Shown here: positions 44,114-53,803 of the stretch, piece by piece
Position numbering within the stretch: position 1 is the first letter of the stretch
Layout of the letters: every line of letters starts with the position of its first letter
From: Sphingomonas sp. IC-56
GTDB taxonomy: Bacteria > Pseudomonadota > Alphaproteobacteria > Sphingomonadales > Sphingomonadaceae
DNA: 64,000 nt
Direction: 5' to 3'
Assembly (NCBI RefSeq): GCF_021043375.1
Contig: NZ_JAJNDV010000007.1
Location: forward strand, 1-64,000
Program-made: the position numbers and the translations under genes
Notes under the pieces: generated by a model
Told to the model about the DNA's origin: nothing
Databases searched by the model: none
Seen by the model: only the letters and a program-made list of their open reading frames with translations

Positions 44114-44920
44114 TCAGTGAACGAAGCGCGCCACCACGTCGCGATACGAGCGGCTGACCTTCACCTGCGCGCCTGAATCGAGCACCAGGAAGCATTCGCC
44201 ATTGGTGTGCGGCTTGACCTGCTTGACCAGGTCCAGGTTGACGATGGTCGAGCGGTGAACGCGCTGGAACCGGCGCGGATCGAGCCGCTTCTCCAGGTCC
44301 TTCATCGTCTCACGCAGGATCAGCGTGTTGTCGCCGGTATAGATGCACATGTAATCGCCGGCCGCGTCGATGCGCTCAATCGTGTCGACATCGACGCGGA
44401 AGATCTGGCCGCGATCCTTGATGTTGATGAGCTTCTCGAAGCGGTTGGACGCCATTTCGGTGTTGCCGTCAGCAGCACCCATATCGTCCACCGCGTCAGG
44501 CGCCACTTCGGCCAGCACTTCCTTCAGCCGGTCGACTTCCTCGACACCGCGCTTTTCCGCCAGGCGCTGGCGCACCCGGTCGAGCGTGTCGGCAAGCCGC
44601 GAAGGCTCCACCGGTTTCATCAGGTAATCCATCGCCTGCGCCTCGAACGCGCGAATGGCGTGATCGCTATAGGCGGTCACAAAGACGAACAGCGGCGGCT
44701 CGACTTCCATCAGTCCTTGCACGACGGAAAAGCCGTCAAAGCCCGGCATCTGGATGTCGAGAAAGACGAGATCGGGCTTATGGGTCTTGATCGATCGAAT
44801 GGCTTCGCGGCCGTTCGAGCATTTGTCGATAATCTCGACATCCTCATGTTCCTGGAGCCGCAGCTCGAGCCCCTGGATCGCCAGGGATTCGTCGTCGACG
44901 AGGATGGTACGGATGGTCAT
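44114..44920 (-). CDS. LytTR-type DNA-binding response regulator
   Basis: A 268-aa two-component regulator. The receiver domain (residues about 1-120) has the phosphorylation Asp in DLVFLDIQMPGFDG, the conserved Lys in YLMKPVEPS and an acidic pair in VDDESLA. The C-terminal LytTR domain (about 165-268) ends with the segment RVHRSTIVNLDLVKQVKP. LytTR proteins bind paired direct repeats upstream of their targets. The start overlaps the stop of the kinase gene by 4 bp. The target is likely nearby genes such as the TonB receptor, which is inference. Confidence 0.94.
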   Translation of the reverse strand: MTIRTILVDDESLAIQGLELRLQEHEDVEIIDKCSNGREAIRSIKTHKPDLVFLDIQMPGFDGFSVVQGLMEVEPPLFVFVTAYSDHAIRAFEAQAMDYLMKPVEPSRLADTLDRVRQRLAEKRGVEEVDRLKEVLAEVAPDAVDDMGAADGNTEMASNRFEKLINIKDRGQIFRVDVDTIERIDAAGDYMCIYTGDNTLILRETMKDLEKRLDPRRFQRVHRSTIVNLDLVKQVKPHTNGECFLVLDSGAQVKVSRSYRDVVARFVH

Positions 44921-46059
44921 GCGGCCTCTCGGTTCGGTTCCTCAAGCTGGAACGGTATTTCGATCTCAACGCTGAACCCTTCCCCAGGATTCGTACGCGC
45001 ATCGAAGCGATGGTCAGGCCCGTAAGCCTGAACCAGCCGTTCCCGAATATTGGCGAGCCCCACGCCAGTTGAAAGCGTCGGCCTTGGCTTCGCTTCGATC
45101 AATCCTGGGCCGGTGTCCGACACGGCGATCTGCACCCGTTCTCCGGTGAGCCGAGCCGTGATGGTGATATCGGCGCCTTCTTCCTGCGGCGTGACGGCAT
45201 ATTTGATCGCGTTTTCGACCAGCGGCTGGAGCAGCAGCGAAGGCAGCCGGGCCTTGGCGACGCGCGCATCGATGTCGAAATGCGGTCGCATCCGCTCGTC
45301 GAAGCGCATCTTCTCGATCTCGAGGTACAGCTTCAGCGTCTCCACTTCCTGCGCCAGAGTAACATGCGCAGTGGGCTCGTTGGCCAGCGTGTAGCGCAGG
45401 AACGAGGACAGGCGGCTCAGCATCACGTTCGCGCGCTCGGTCTGCTTCAGAAGCACCAACGTGGAGATCGAATTGAGCGTGTTGAACAGGAAGTGCGGGT
45501 TGAGCTGATAGCGCAGCATCGCCAGCTGCGCGCTCGACGCCTGCAGCTCCAGCGCCTGCATCTGGTCGATCTGCTGCTCGACGATCAGGTAGAAGTTGAT
45601 CCCGAAATACAGCGCCGACCAGCCGGCGAGCACGGTGAAGTTCAGGAACAGCGTGGCCAGTACCAGGCTGATGCTGATTCCCGGATCAGCCAGCTTGATC
45701 AGCGAATAAGTAAACGCGTCGAGCACGGCATAGATCACCGTGGCGAGCGCCAGGGTGCCGAGCGTCAGCAGGATGCCGGTGATCCGTGGCATTCGGCGAT
45801 AGCTGCCATAGAGCGTGGAAAGCAGCAGGGTGAGGCAATAGCCGACGATCGATTCGATGATCGGCAGCAGGATGTTTTCGACCGACAGCGTGTTCGAAAT
45901 CGAGGAAACCGTGCGCAGCAGCAGATAGCCGCTCCAGCCCGCCGCCTGGAGCATCCAGAAGGCGCGCGCCTTGTCCTCGAAAAAGGGGCGCGAGAGCAGG
46001 CCGGGCCTGCTGATCGTATCGGGCATCAATTGCCGCGCGGGTTCCACTGCCTTGGCCAC
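44917..46059 (-). CDS. LytS/YehU-type sensor histidine kinase
   Basis: A 380-aa membrane kinase. Four membrane helices (residues about 30-50, 65-90, 95-120, 130-160) precede the His_kinase domain with phosphoacceptor His in YQLNPHFLFNTLNS near residue 215. An HATPase domain follows with ENAIKYAVT, DTGPGL and GVGLANIRERL. No extracellular sensor domain is present, so sensing probably occurs in the membrane. Its gene overlaps the regulator by 4 bp; both lie downstream of the TonB receptor, from which a terminator hairpin separates them. Confidence 0.94.
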   Translation of the reverse strand: MAKAVEPARQLMPDTISRPGLLSRPFFEDKARAFWMLQAAGWSGYLLLRTVSSISNTLSVENILLPIIESIVGYCLTLLLSTLYGSYRRMPRITGILLTLGTLALATVIYAVLDAFTYSLIKLADPGISISLVLATLFLNFTVLAGWSALYFGINFYLIVEQQIDQMQALELQASSAQLAMLRYQLNPHFLFNTLNSISTLVLLKQTERANVMLSRLSSFLRYTLANEPTAHVTLAQEVETLKLYLEIEKMRFDERMRPHFDIDARVAKARLPSLLLQPLVENAIKYAVTPQEEGADITITARLTGERVQIAVSDTGPGLIEAKPRPTLSTGVGLANIRERLVQAYGPDHRFDARTNPGEGFSVEIEIPFQLEEPNREAA

Positions 46060-46106
46060 CCGCGCCCTCTAACACCGGGTGCCATAGTGGGCAAAGAGCC
46101 CGCCAA

Positions 46107-46148
46107 ACGAAAACCGCCGCCCCATTGCTGGAGCGGCGGCTTTTCGTT
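46107..46148. terminator. Hairpin between TonB receptor and kinase genes
   Basis: ACGAAAACCGCCGC and GCGGCGGCTTTTCGT form a stem with a one-base bulge around a short loop, with A and T runs on the two sides. On the minus strand it would end the receptor transcript before the kinase. Confidence 0.75.
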
Positions 46149-46164
46149 CAGCCAGGAAGCTGGA

Positions 46165-48738
46165 TCAGAACTCGAAGTGGATCGAGCCCGTGAAGGTCCG
46201 CGGCGAACCCAGGTTCAGGCGCGGGTTGTTCGAGAAGCCCTGATTGGTGGTCAGGCTGCCGAAAAACCGCTCCTTGAGCAGGTTGGTCGCGTTGAACTGC
46301 AGGAAGGTGCGCTCCAGGCCGACGTTGGACAGGCCGAAGCGGATGTCCGCGTTCACGAGCGTGTAGCCAGCCACTTCGAAGTCGTTCACGTCGGTGACCC
46401 AACGGTCGCCGGTGTGCTTGGCTTCGATGCCGAACTGGAAGGGTTCCAGGTCCAGCTGTGCGCGGCCGCCATAGGTCCACTGCGGCGTCTCGACGACTTC
46501 CTTGCCGCGCAGCGGGATCACCGTGTTGCTGCGCAGGTCGAGCAGGTCATCCTGCAGCTCGGTCTTGATGTACGAACCGAAGGCATAGAGCGACAGCTGC
46601 GGGATCGGACGGACGCTGACGAGACCGTCAAAGCCATAGCTCTTCACCGCGCCGACGTTGCGGTCGACGTTGATGAAGTTGGTCGAGCCTTCTTCCTGCA
46701 CCTGCGAGCTGATGATGCGGTTCTTGTAGTAGATGTACCAAGCACCAGCCTGCGCCGTGAAGACGCGCGAGTTGTAGCGCAGACCCAGGTCGAACGAGTC
46801 GGTCTTTTCCGGCTGCAGATCGAAGGACGGCTGGATGTACACGCCATTCGAAACGCGGGTTGCGCCGTACGAGTAGAGATTGTCGGTCTTGGGCGCCGAG
46901 AAGCCCTTGGCGTAGCTAGCGAACAGGCTCACGCGATCAACCAGGTCGAAGGTGAAGCCAACGTTCGGCAGCACCGCGCTATAGGTCTCGACGCGGTTCT
47001 GGTACGGCGCACCATACTGGCCGCGGGTAGCGTTCGCGCCAACCTGTGCCAGGGTTTCGGAGGTGCAGTAGGCGTCGCTCGACTGGCCCGCGATCGTGTA
47101 GCAGAAGTTGCTGAGATTGCGGCGGAAGAACGGTGCGCGCACGCCCAGGTTCAGGTTCAGGCGGTTGTCGAAGAACTTGCCGCGATATTCACCCGAAACC
47201 TGATGCAGGATCGCATAGGACAGGCGATCACGCTTGTTCAGCACATTGCCTGCGCGGTCGAGAACCGGGCGCTCGGTGTCGCCGTCGAAGCCGAATACGT
47301 CATACGGACGACCGATTGAATTCAGCAGGCTGGCTTCACCGGTCTGGCGGTGGCGTGCACGGTCCCAGGTATAGGCGACGCGAACCAGGTTGTTCGGGTC
47401 GATCTGATAGCGCATGCCGGCAATCGCGACGAAGCGCTGGGTGCGGGTGTTCGACGGATAGTAGACGCGAACGCGGTCACGGATGTCGCCATCGCCGTTG
47501 ATGTCGACGCCACCGGTCAGGCGGCCGCCCTGGTTGGTGTTGTCACCCGATACCGTGGTCCCGCTCTCGTTGAAGATCGTCGAGCCGCCGCCATTGGCGC
47601 GGGTGAAGCTGTAGCCGCCGTCGAAGGTGAACAGCAGGCTGTCGGTCAGCTCGAAGCGCGAGTTGAGGCGCATCACGCCCGTGTCCGACGGATTCATCGC
47701 GGTCAGCGAGGAATTGGCGCACGATGCCGCGTCGTTCTGCGCGGTGTTGTTGCCGAACGCTACGTTGGCCGAAGGCGGCGAGCAGAACTGGTCGTACGGA
47801 CCCGTGACCGACGAGTCGCGGTTGTCGAACACGGCGTCATACTGCTCGCGCGACAGGTCCAGCTTGTACGGATTCTCCGGCGTCGGTGCACCCGCGCCCG
47901 TGGCGTTCGGAACCACGGTGGCGCCGAGGAGCGTCCGGATGTTCGCGCTGGTCGGGTTGCTGTACTGGCTGTTGCGGTTGCGGTTGTAGTGACCCGACAG
48001 GGCGATGAAGTCGCCATTGCCGCCGATCGGCTGATAGACCTTGGCGTTGAACTGCTGCTTGCTCAGCTTGCCGAAGCCGCGGAACTGGTCATAGGTTTCG
48101 TTGCTGGCGGCGATCCAGGCCTTGGTGCCGAACTTGGTCAGTTCGCCGGTGTTGATCATGCCGAACACACGATTAAAGTCGAACGTGCCGTGCGTGTAGA
48201 CCGCGATCGCGCCCATCTCGTCGGTGGGCATCAGCGAACGATAGTTCACGGTGCCGCCCGAGGCGCTGGCCGTCGGCGAGTCGACGTCGGTCGCGCCGAA
48301 GTTCACGTTCGCCTGCTCGATCAGCTCGGGGTCGAGCATCTGGTTCGAATAGACCGAATAGTTGCCCGAGTCGTTGAGCGGGATACCGTCGAACGTCACC
48401 GAGACGCGGTCGCCGCTGAAGCCGCGGATGCGCAGGTTGCCGCCCGAGGTGCCATAGGGATCGTTGTTGGTGAAGTTGACGCCGGGGACGAAGTTGATCG
48501 TCTCCAGGATCGACTGGCCGGGCACCTGGCGCTCGATGAACTCCTGGGTCAGCACGGCGCGGGCCTTGGGCTGATCCGGGATCTGGACGCCGCCGATCTC
48601 GCGCGGGCCAGCCTGGCCGGTGACAACGACTTCTTCGGCCTGACCTTCCGCTTCGATCGTACCGGTCGACTGCGCATACGCGCTCACCGGAGTCATCAGC
48701 GCGGCAACTGCCACGCCAGCATACAGCTTGGTGCGCAT
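46165..48738 (-). CDS. TonB-dependent receptor
   Basis: An 857-aa outer membrane receptor. The signal peptide MRTKLYAGVAVAALMTPVSAYA is followed by a likely TonB box (EEVVVTGQ), the plug domain (about residues 50-170, with NLRIRGFSGDRVSVTFDGIPLND), and a barrel that ends in FTGSIHFEF with the terminal Phe of outer membrane proteins. A region near residues 615-660 (YSAVLPNVGFTFDLVDRVS) fits iron-siderophore-type receptors; the ligand is not proven. It is separated from the sensor kinase downstream by a hairpin terminator. Confidence 0.94.
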   Translation of the reverse strand: MRTKLYAGVAVAALMTPVSAYAQSTGTIEAEGQAEEVVVTGQAGPREIGGVQIPDQPKARAVLTQEFIERQVPGQSILETINFVPGVNFTNNDPYGTSGGNLRIRGFSGDRVSVTFDGIPLNDSGNYSVYSNQMLDPELIEQANVNFGATDVDSPTASASGGTVNYRSLMPTDEMGAIAVYTHGTFDFNRVFGMINTGELTKFGTKAWIAASNETYDQFRGFGKLSKQQFNAKVYQPIGGNGDFIALSGHYNRNRNSQYSNPTSANIRTLLGATVVPNATGAGAPTPENPYKLDLSREQYDAVFDNRDSSVTGPYDQFCSPPSANVAFGNNTAQNDAASCANSSLTAMNPSDTGVMRLNSRFELTDSLLFTFDGGYSFTRANGGGSTIFNESGTTVSGDNTNQGGRLTGGVDINGDGDIRDRVRVYYPSNTRTQRFVAIAGMRYQIDPNNLVRVAYTWDRARHRQTGEASLLNSIGRPYDVFGFDGDTERPVLDRAGNVLNKRDRLSYAILHQVSGEYRGKFFDNRLNLNLGVRAPFFRRNLSNFCYTIAGQSSDAYCTSETLAQVGANATRGQYGAPYQNRVETYSAVLPNVGFTFDLVDRVSLFASYAKGFSAPKTDNLYSYGATRVSNGVYIQPSFDLQPEKTDSFDLGLRYNSRVFTAQAGAWYIYYKNRIISSQVQEEGSTNFINVDRNVGAVKSYGFDGLVSVRPIPQLSLYAFGSYIKTELQDDLLDLRSNTVIPLRGKEVVETPQWTYGGRAQLDLEPFQFGIEAKHTGDRWVTDVNDFEVAGYTLVNADIRFGLSNVGLERTFLQFNATNLLKERFFGSLTTNQGFSNNPRLNLGSPRTFTGSIHFEF

Positions 48739-48811
48739 TTATATCCCTTTTCGGTGTGCTCGGTCAGCACGGTCACGCGGTGGGCTTCACCGTCCGGCGG
48801 CCCATGCGAAT

Positions 48812-48848
48812 GATTTATGTCGACTCTATGACAGTCAACGGAACCGTT
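48812..48848 (-). promoter_or_regulatory. Candidate promoter and operator of the second TonB receptor
   Basis: On the minus strand, TTGACT (48833-48838) and TAAATC (48812-48817) are spaced 15 bases apart, short of optimal. An inverted repeat AACGG-AA-CCGTT (48837-48848) overlaps the upstream edge of the -35 box and could be an operator. The rest of the 161-base gap to ligA contains nothing else I can name. Confidence 0.35.
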
Positions 48849-48899
48849 ATGAAACCTGAGCGTTGCGCGCTGGTTTCACTTTGCTGCGTTGCAAAAAAG

Positions 48900-51041
<2,142 letters not shown>

Positions 51042-51105
51042 TTAGGGGAGGGGCGCCCCGCCGATCAAGCTTGATCGCACGCCCGCGCCCAGCAATGACG
51101 GCGCC

Positions 51106-52269
51106 ATGCGCTTCGTCAAGCTCGCCCTCGCCGTCCTGCTCTGGATCCTTGTAGCGTTCTGCCTCGCCGCGACGACGCTCCCGCACTTCCTCGACCGCGT
51201 CTATTATGAGGGGCCCGAAACCGCCCATTACGACGGGGCGCATTTCTTCAATCCCGATGGGGACAACGATCGGCTTCGCCAGCGCCCAGGCAGCCGCTTC
51301 GGCTTCGTCACCCGCTATCTGCTCGGCAATGACGACCGCCCCGCCTGGCCCGAGCGAGTAGCGGTCCGCCCGACAAAGCCGGCCGCTCGGGTGGACGGAC
51401 AGGCTATGCGGGTGACCTGGGTCGGCCACGCCACCCTGCTGGTCCAGGCCAACAGCCTCAACATCCTGACCGACCCCATCTGGAGCGACCGCGCCGGTCC
51501 CTTCGGCCTCGGGCCAAAGCGGGTGGCGGAGCCCGGCATCCGCTTCGACGATCTGCCGCGCATCGATCTCGTGCTGGTGAGCCACAACCACTACGACCAT
51601 ATGGATCTCGCGACCTTGAAGCGGCTGTGGGACCGCGATCGGCCACTGATCGTCACCTCGCTCGGCAATGACCGCGTCATGATCGACGCAGGCGTGCCCG
51701 CGCGCGCGCTCGACTGGGGGCAGTCGCTCGACGTGCGCCCTGGCATGCGGGTGGCCGTCACCCGCAACCATCATTGGGGCAGCCGCTGGTTCTCCGACCG
51801 CAACCGCGCCCTTTGGTCCAGCTTCGTGGTCGAGCTCTCGGGCGGCAATTTCTTCTTCTCGGGCGACACCGGGCTCGGTGACGGGAAATGGCCTGCCGAA
51901 GCCGCCGCGCTTGGCTCCATCCGCCTCGCTGCCATCCCGATCGGCGCCTTCCGCTTCGAGGACAAGCAGATGGCTTCGGGCAGCCATGTCGGCCCGCTCG
52001 GCGCGCTGCATATCTGGCAGGGGCTAGGCCAGCCTCAAGCGATCCCGATCCACTGGGGCACCTTCCGCCTCTCGCGCGAAGCCTATGACACGCCGCCGCG
52101 TATGCTGGCGGGCATGCAGCGCTGCGCCGGCCCCGATCCGCGGCGTTTTGCACCCGCCGCCATCGGGCAGAGCGTGGAGGTGCCGCCGCTCGCCGCGCCT
52201 GGCCCTGCGCCTGATTTCGCCAAGCTCGAAGCCTGCATCCGCGCCGGCCAGTTCGACGCGCTGCGCTGA
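51106..52269 (+). CDS. MBL-fold metal-dependent hydrolase, membrane-anchored
   Basis: A 387-aa metallo-beta-lactamase-fold protein of the NAPE-PLD/UlaG-like branch. An N-terminal hydrophobic helix (LALAVLLWILVAFCLAAT) may anchor it to the membrane. Metal-binding motif HxHxDH appears as SHNHYDHMD near residue 160, with a later His in RNHHWGSRWF and an Asp in FSGDTGLGD. The final metal His is in PIHWGTF. NAPE-PLD-like members hydrolyse phospholipid-type substrates, but the specificity is not known. The next gene begins 4 bases after the stop. Confidence 0.88.
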   Translation: MRFVKLALAVLLWILVAFCLAATTLPHFLDRVYYEGPETAHYDGAHFFNPDGDNDRLRQRPGSRFGFVTRYLLGNDDRPAWPERVAVRPTKPAARVDGQAMRVTWVGHATLLVQANSLNILTDPIWSDRAGPFGLGPKRVAEPGIRFDDLPRIDLVLVSHNHYDHMDLATLKRLWDRDRPLIVTSLGNDRVMIDAGVPARALDWGQSLDVRPGMRVAVTRNHHWGSRWFSDRNRALWSSFVVELSGGNFFFSGDTGLGDGKWPAEAAALGSIRLAAIPIGAFRFEDKQMASGSHVGPLGALHIWQGLGQPQAIPIHWGTFRLSREAYDTPPRMLAGMQRCAGPDPRRFAPAAIGQSVEVPPLAAPGPAPDFAKLEACIRAGQFDALR

Positions 52270-52273
52270 GCTC

Positions 52274-52711
52274 GTGTCGCGCGGCTATCACACCAGCATC
52301 GACCGCGCCGGGCTGGCCCTCGGTGCCGGCAGCCTGATGCTCGGTTGCATGACCTTCCTGCTGTTGCTTCTGGGCGACGCGCACGATCCGCGCAGTCTCG
52401 CACTTGGCTTCGCGCTCGGCACGCTGATCGGCGCACTCGGGCTTGTCGCGGTCGCCGGTCCGCTATGGCTGGCGCTGCATGCCGCCGGCCTGCGTGGTCC
52501 GGTGACCGCCGGTGTCGCGGGCGCGGTCCTGGCGCTGACGCTGTTCGTCGCGGCGCAGACGCACGGCTTCGGCCTGTTCGACGCACAGCCGCTTGGGCGC
52601 AGCGCCGCGCTGTTCCGCTGGGTCAGCGCTTTGCTCACCGCCGGATTGCTGGCGATGCTCGCAGGCGCCATGGCGCTCGCCATGTGGCGAATCGCCTATC
52701 GTCGCCGCTGA
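52274..52711 (+). CDS. Hypothetical inner membrane protein
   Basis: A 145-aa protein with four predicted membrane helices: about residues 14-32 (AGSLMLGCMTFLLLLLG), 38-62, 70-90 (VTAGVAGAVLALTLFVAAQ) and 115-138 (LLTAGLLAMLAGAMALAM). The ends are basic. I recognise no family. It starts with GTG, 4 bases after the MBL hydrolase stop, so the two are probably co-transcribed. Immediately downstream is the triple-hairpin repeat element. Confidence 0.65.
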   Translation: MSRGYHTSIDRAGLALGAGSLMLGCMTFLLLLLGDAHDPRSLALGFALGTLIGALGLVAVAGPLWLALHAAGLRGPVTAGVAGAVLALTLFVAAQTHGFGLFDAQPLGRSAALFRWVSALLTAGLLAMLAGAMALAMWRIAYRRR

Positions 52712-52714
52712 GAA

Positions 52715-52835
52715 GAGGTGGGGAGCTTCTGTTGCCCGGTGCCCCGAGCACATGAAGGTCCAGGGGGTTCTGTTGCCCGGCCCCCCTGGTGGCCGCTGGA
52801 ATCCGCTTCTGTTGCCCGGTGCGGTCCAACCGCGC
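52715..52835. ncRNA. Candidate structured RNA: three hairpins with one conserved loop
   Basis: The 13-base sequence TTCTGTTGCCCGG occurs at 52727-52739, 52768-52780 and 52807-52819. Each copy sits in the loop of a hairpin, but the stems differ: GGGG/CCCC with GTG/CAC, then CCAGGGGG/CCCCCTGG, then CCGC/GCGG with GGA/TCC. A fixed loop on variable stems is what selection for an RNA loop would leave. The strand is not decided: it could be a tail of the plus-strand membrane gene or the region after ssrA on the minus strand. No known family comes to mind. Confidence 0.5.
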
Positions 52836-52839
52836 ATTT

Positions 52840-53097
52840 TAGTCTAACCTTAAGCCGTTAAGCCGTGGGGTTAGGCCGCAATAGCGAGTGCTTCGTTATC
52901 GTTGGCACTTGTGTTTCAGACCGTCACAGTGGCCCACGCTGAGAGATAGATAGCGCTTTTCAACACACGTCGATCCTAGTTCGGCCCCATCATGAGCCCC
53001 GCTGAAAGCGGGGGTTATGGTGGAGCCGCCGGGTACCGCCCCCGGGTCCGCTGCGCCTATTGCACGCCTTCGTTTATCCCCATAGCCGAGCAAGCCC
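52840..53097 (-). ncRNA. ssrA: Transfer-messenger RNA, circularly permuted two-piece form
   Basis: Minus-strand tmRNA for ribosome rescue. The coding piece begins GGGGCCGAACTAGGATCGACG (from 52988) and carries the tag frame at 52871-52906, A-N-D-N-E-A-L-A-I-A-A then TAA. The acceptor piece is encoded upstream, ending in CGGCTCCACCA (CCA at 53018-53020), with a T-arm CCGGG-GGCGGTA-CCCGG. GGGGCCG pairs with CGGCTCC to form the acceptor stem. Between them 53017-52989 (29 bases, with hairpin CCCCGCTTTCAGCGGGG) is removed on maturation. This order is the permutation known in Alphaproteobacteria. Outer ends are approximate. Confidence 0.92.
52871..52906 (-). other. ssrA: tmRNA tag reading frame
   Basis: Eleven codons plus TAA, encoding ANDNEALAIAA. 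The AND start and the AA end are typical of alphaproteobacterial tags; the AA end is the signal for ClpXP and related proteases. Confidence 0.92.
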
Positions 53098-53197
53098 GGC
53101 ACGACCCATATAGGGGCTATGTCGGTTCATGAAAAGGCCAGCTTGCAATCGCTAAGGCCTTCACAGCCAAGCAATTGGTCGCCATGGGAGAAACATC

Positions 53198-53626
53198 ATG
53201 TTGACGCAGCGTTCTCGCTACGCGCTTCGCGCGATGCTTTTCCTTGGCGATCAGTCGGCGAGCGTGCCGACGGCGATGAACCGCATTGCGAGCGAGGCCA
53301 ATGTGCCGCGCAAGTTCCTGGAACTGATCCTCGCCGATCTGCGCGACGCTGGCTTCCTGCTATCGACTCGCGGGAAGATGGGCGGGTACCGCCTCGCCCG
53401 CGCCCCGCATCTCATCTCGCTGGGGGAGATCATCCGCGTGATCGAAGGGCCGCTGGCGCTGGTCCCCTGCGTCAGCCGCACCGCCTATCGTCCGTGCAAT
53501 GATTGTAAGGACGAGGCGACCTGCGCGATCCGCTTGGCCATGTCGCGCGTGCGCGACGAAACCGCGCGCATTCTCGACGGCACCAGCCTGGCCGACGCCA
53601 CCGCCACGGTTCTCGCCGCCGCCTGA
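53198..53626 (+). CDS. Rrf2 family transcriptional regulator
   Basis: A 142-aa winged helix-turn-helix regulator of the Rrf2/IscR family. It starts LTQRSRYALRAMLFLGD, with the recognition region NVPRKFLELILADLRDAGFLLSTRGKMGGYRLA. Three Cys-rich positions in the wing (PCVSRTAYRPCNDCKDEATC) could hold an iron-sulfur cluster, as in IscR, NsrR and RsrR, though four Cys are present here. It is divergent from ssrA. No suf or isc genes are nearby, so its target is not evident. Confidence 0.92.
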   Translation: MLTQRSRYALRAMLFLGDQSASVPTAMNRIASEANVPRKFLELILADLRDAGFLLSTRGKMGGYRLARAPHLISLGEIIRVIEGPLALVPCVSRTAYRPCNDCKDEATCAIRLAMSRVRDETARILDGTSLADATATVLAAA

Positions 53627-53633
53627 CCCTTAT

Positions 53634-53689
53634 CAATCCTCCCTCGCAAAGCGGGGGAGGTGGCGCCGAAGGCGACGGAGGGGGCCTCT
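53634..53689. repeat. Family A half repeat
   Basis: ATCCTCCCTCGCAAAGCGGG followed by GGAGGTGGCGCCGAAGGCGACGGAGGGGG, matching the left half of the 8914-9057 copy. It begins 7 bases after the Rrf2 stop. Confidence 0.7.
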
Positions 53690-53712
53690 CCACGGGCGAT
53701 GCCGACCGATTT

Positions 53713-53795
53713 CGTCACCCCGGCCTTGAGCCGGGGTCCCGCTGCCTTGCCCCACAAAAGAAGAAGCGGGATCCCGGCTCAAGGCCGGGATGACG
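53713..53795. repeat. Family B palindromic repeat
   Basis: The arms CGTCACCCCGGCCTTGAGCC and GGCTCAAGGCCGGGATGACG surround GGGGTCCCGCTGCC and a short variable part. It directly follows a family A half copy and lies between convergent Rrf2 and mscL. Confidence 0.85.
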
Positions 53796-53803
53796 AGAAG
53801 AGC

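Noticed and set aside
45280..47319. 679-codon plus-strand frame opposite the sensor kinase and TonB receptor
   Set aside because: Arg/His/Gln-rich translation with no motif; the opposite strand has clear kinase and receptor domains.
52727..52819. CRISPR array from the three TTCTGTTGCCCGG repeats
   Set aside because: Repeat unit is only 13 bases, spacers of 26-28 bases include complementary stems, and no cas genes are present.
51106..53197. tRNA gene near the CCA at 53018
   Set aside because: The CCA belongs to the tmRNA acceptor piece: the partner 5' strand is the permuted coding piece, and there is no anticodon arm.
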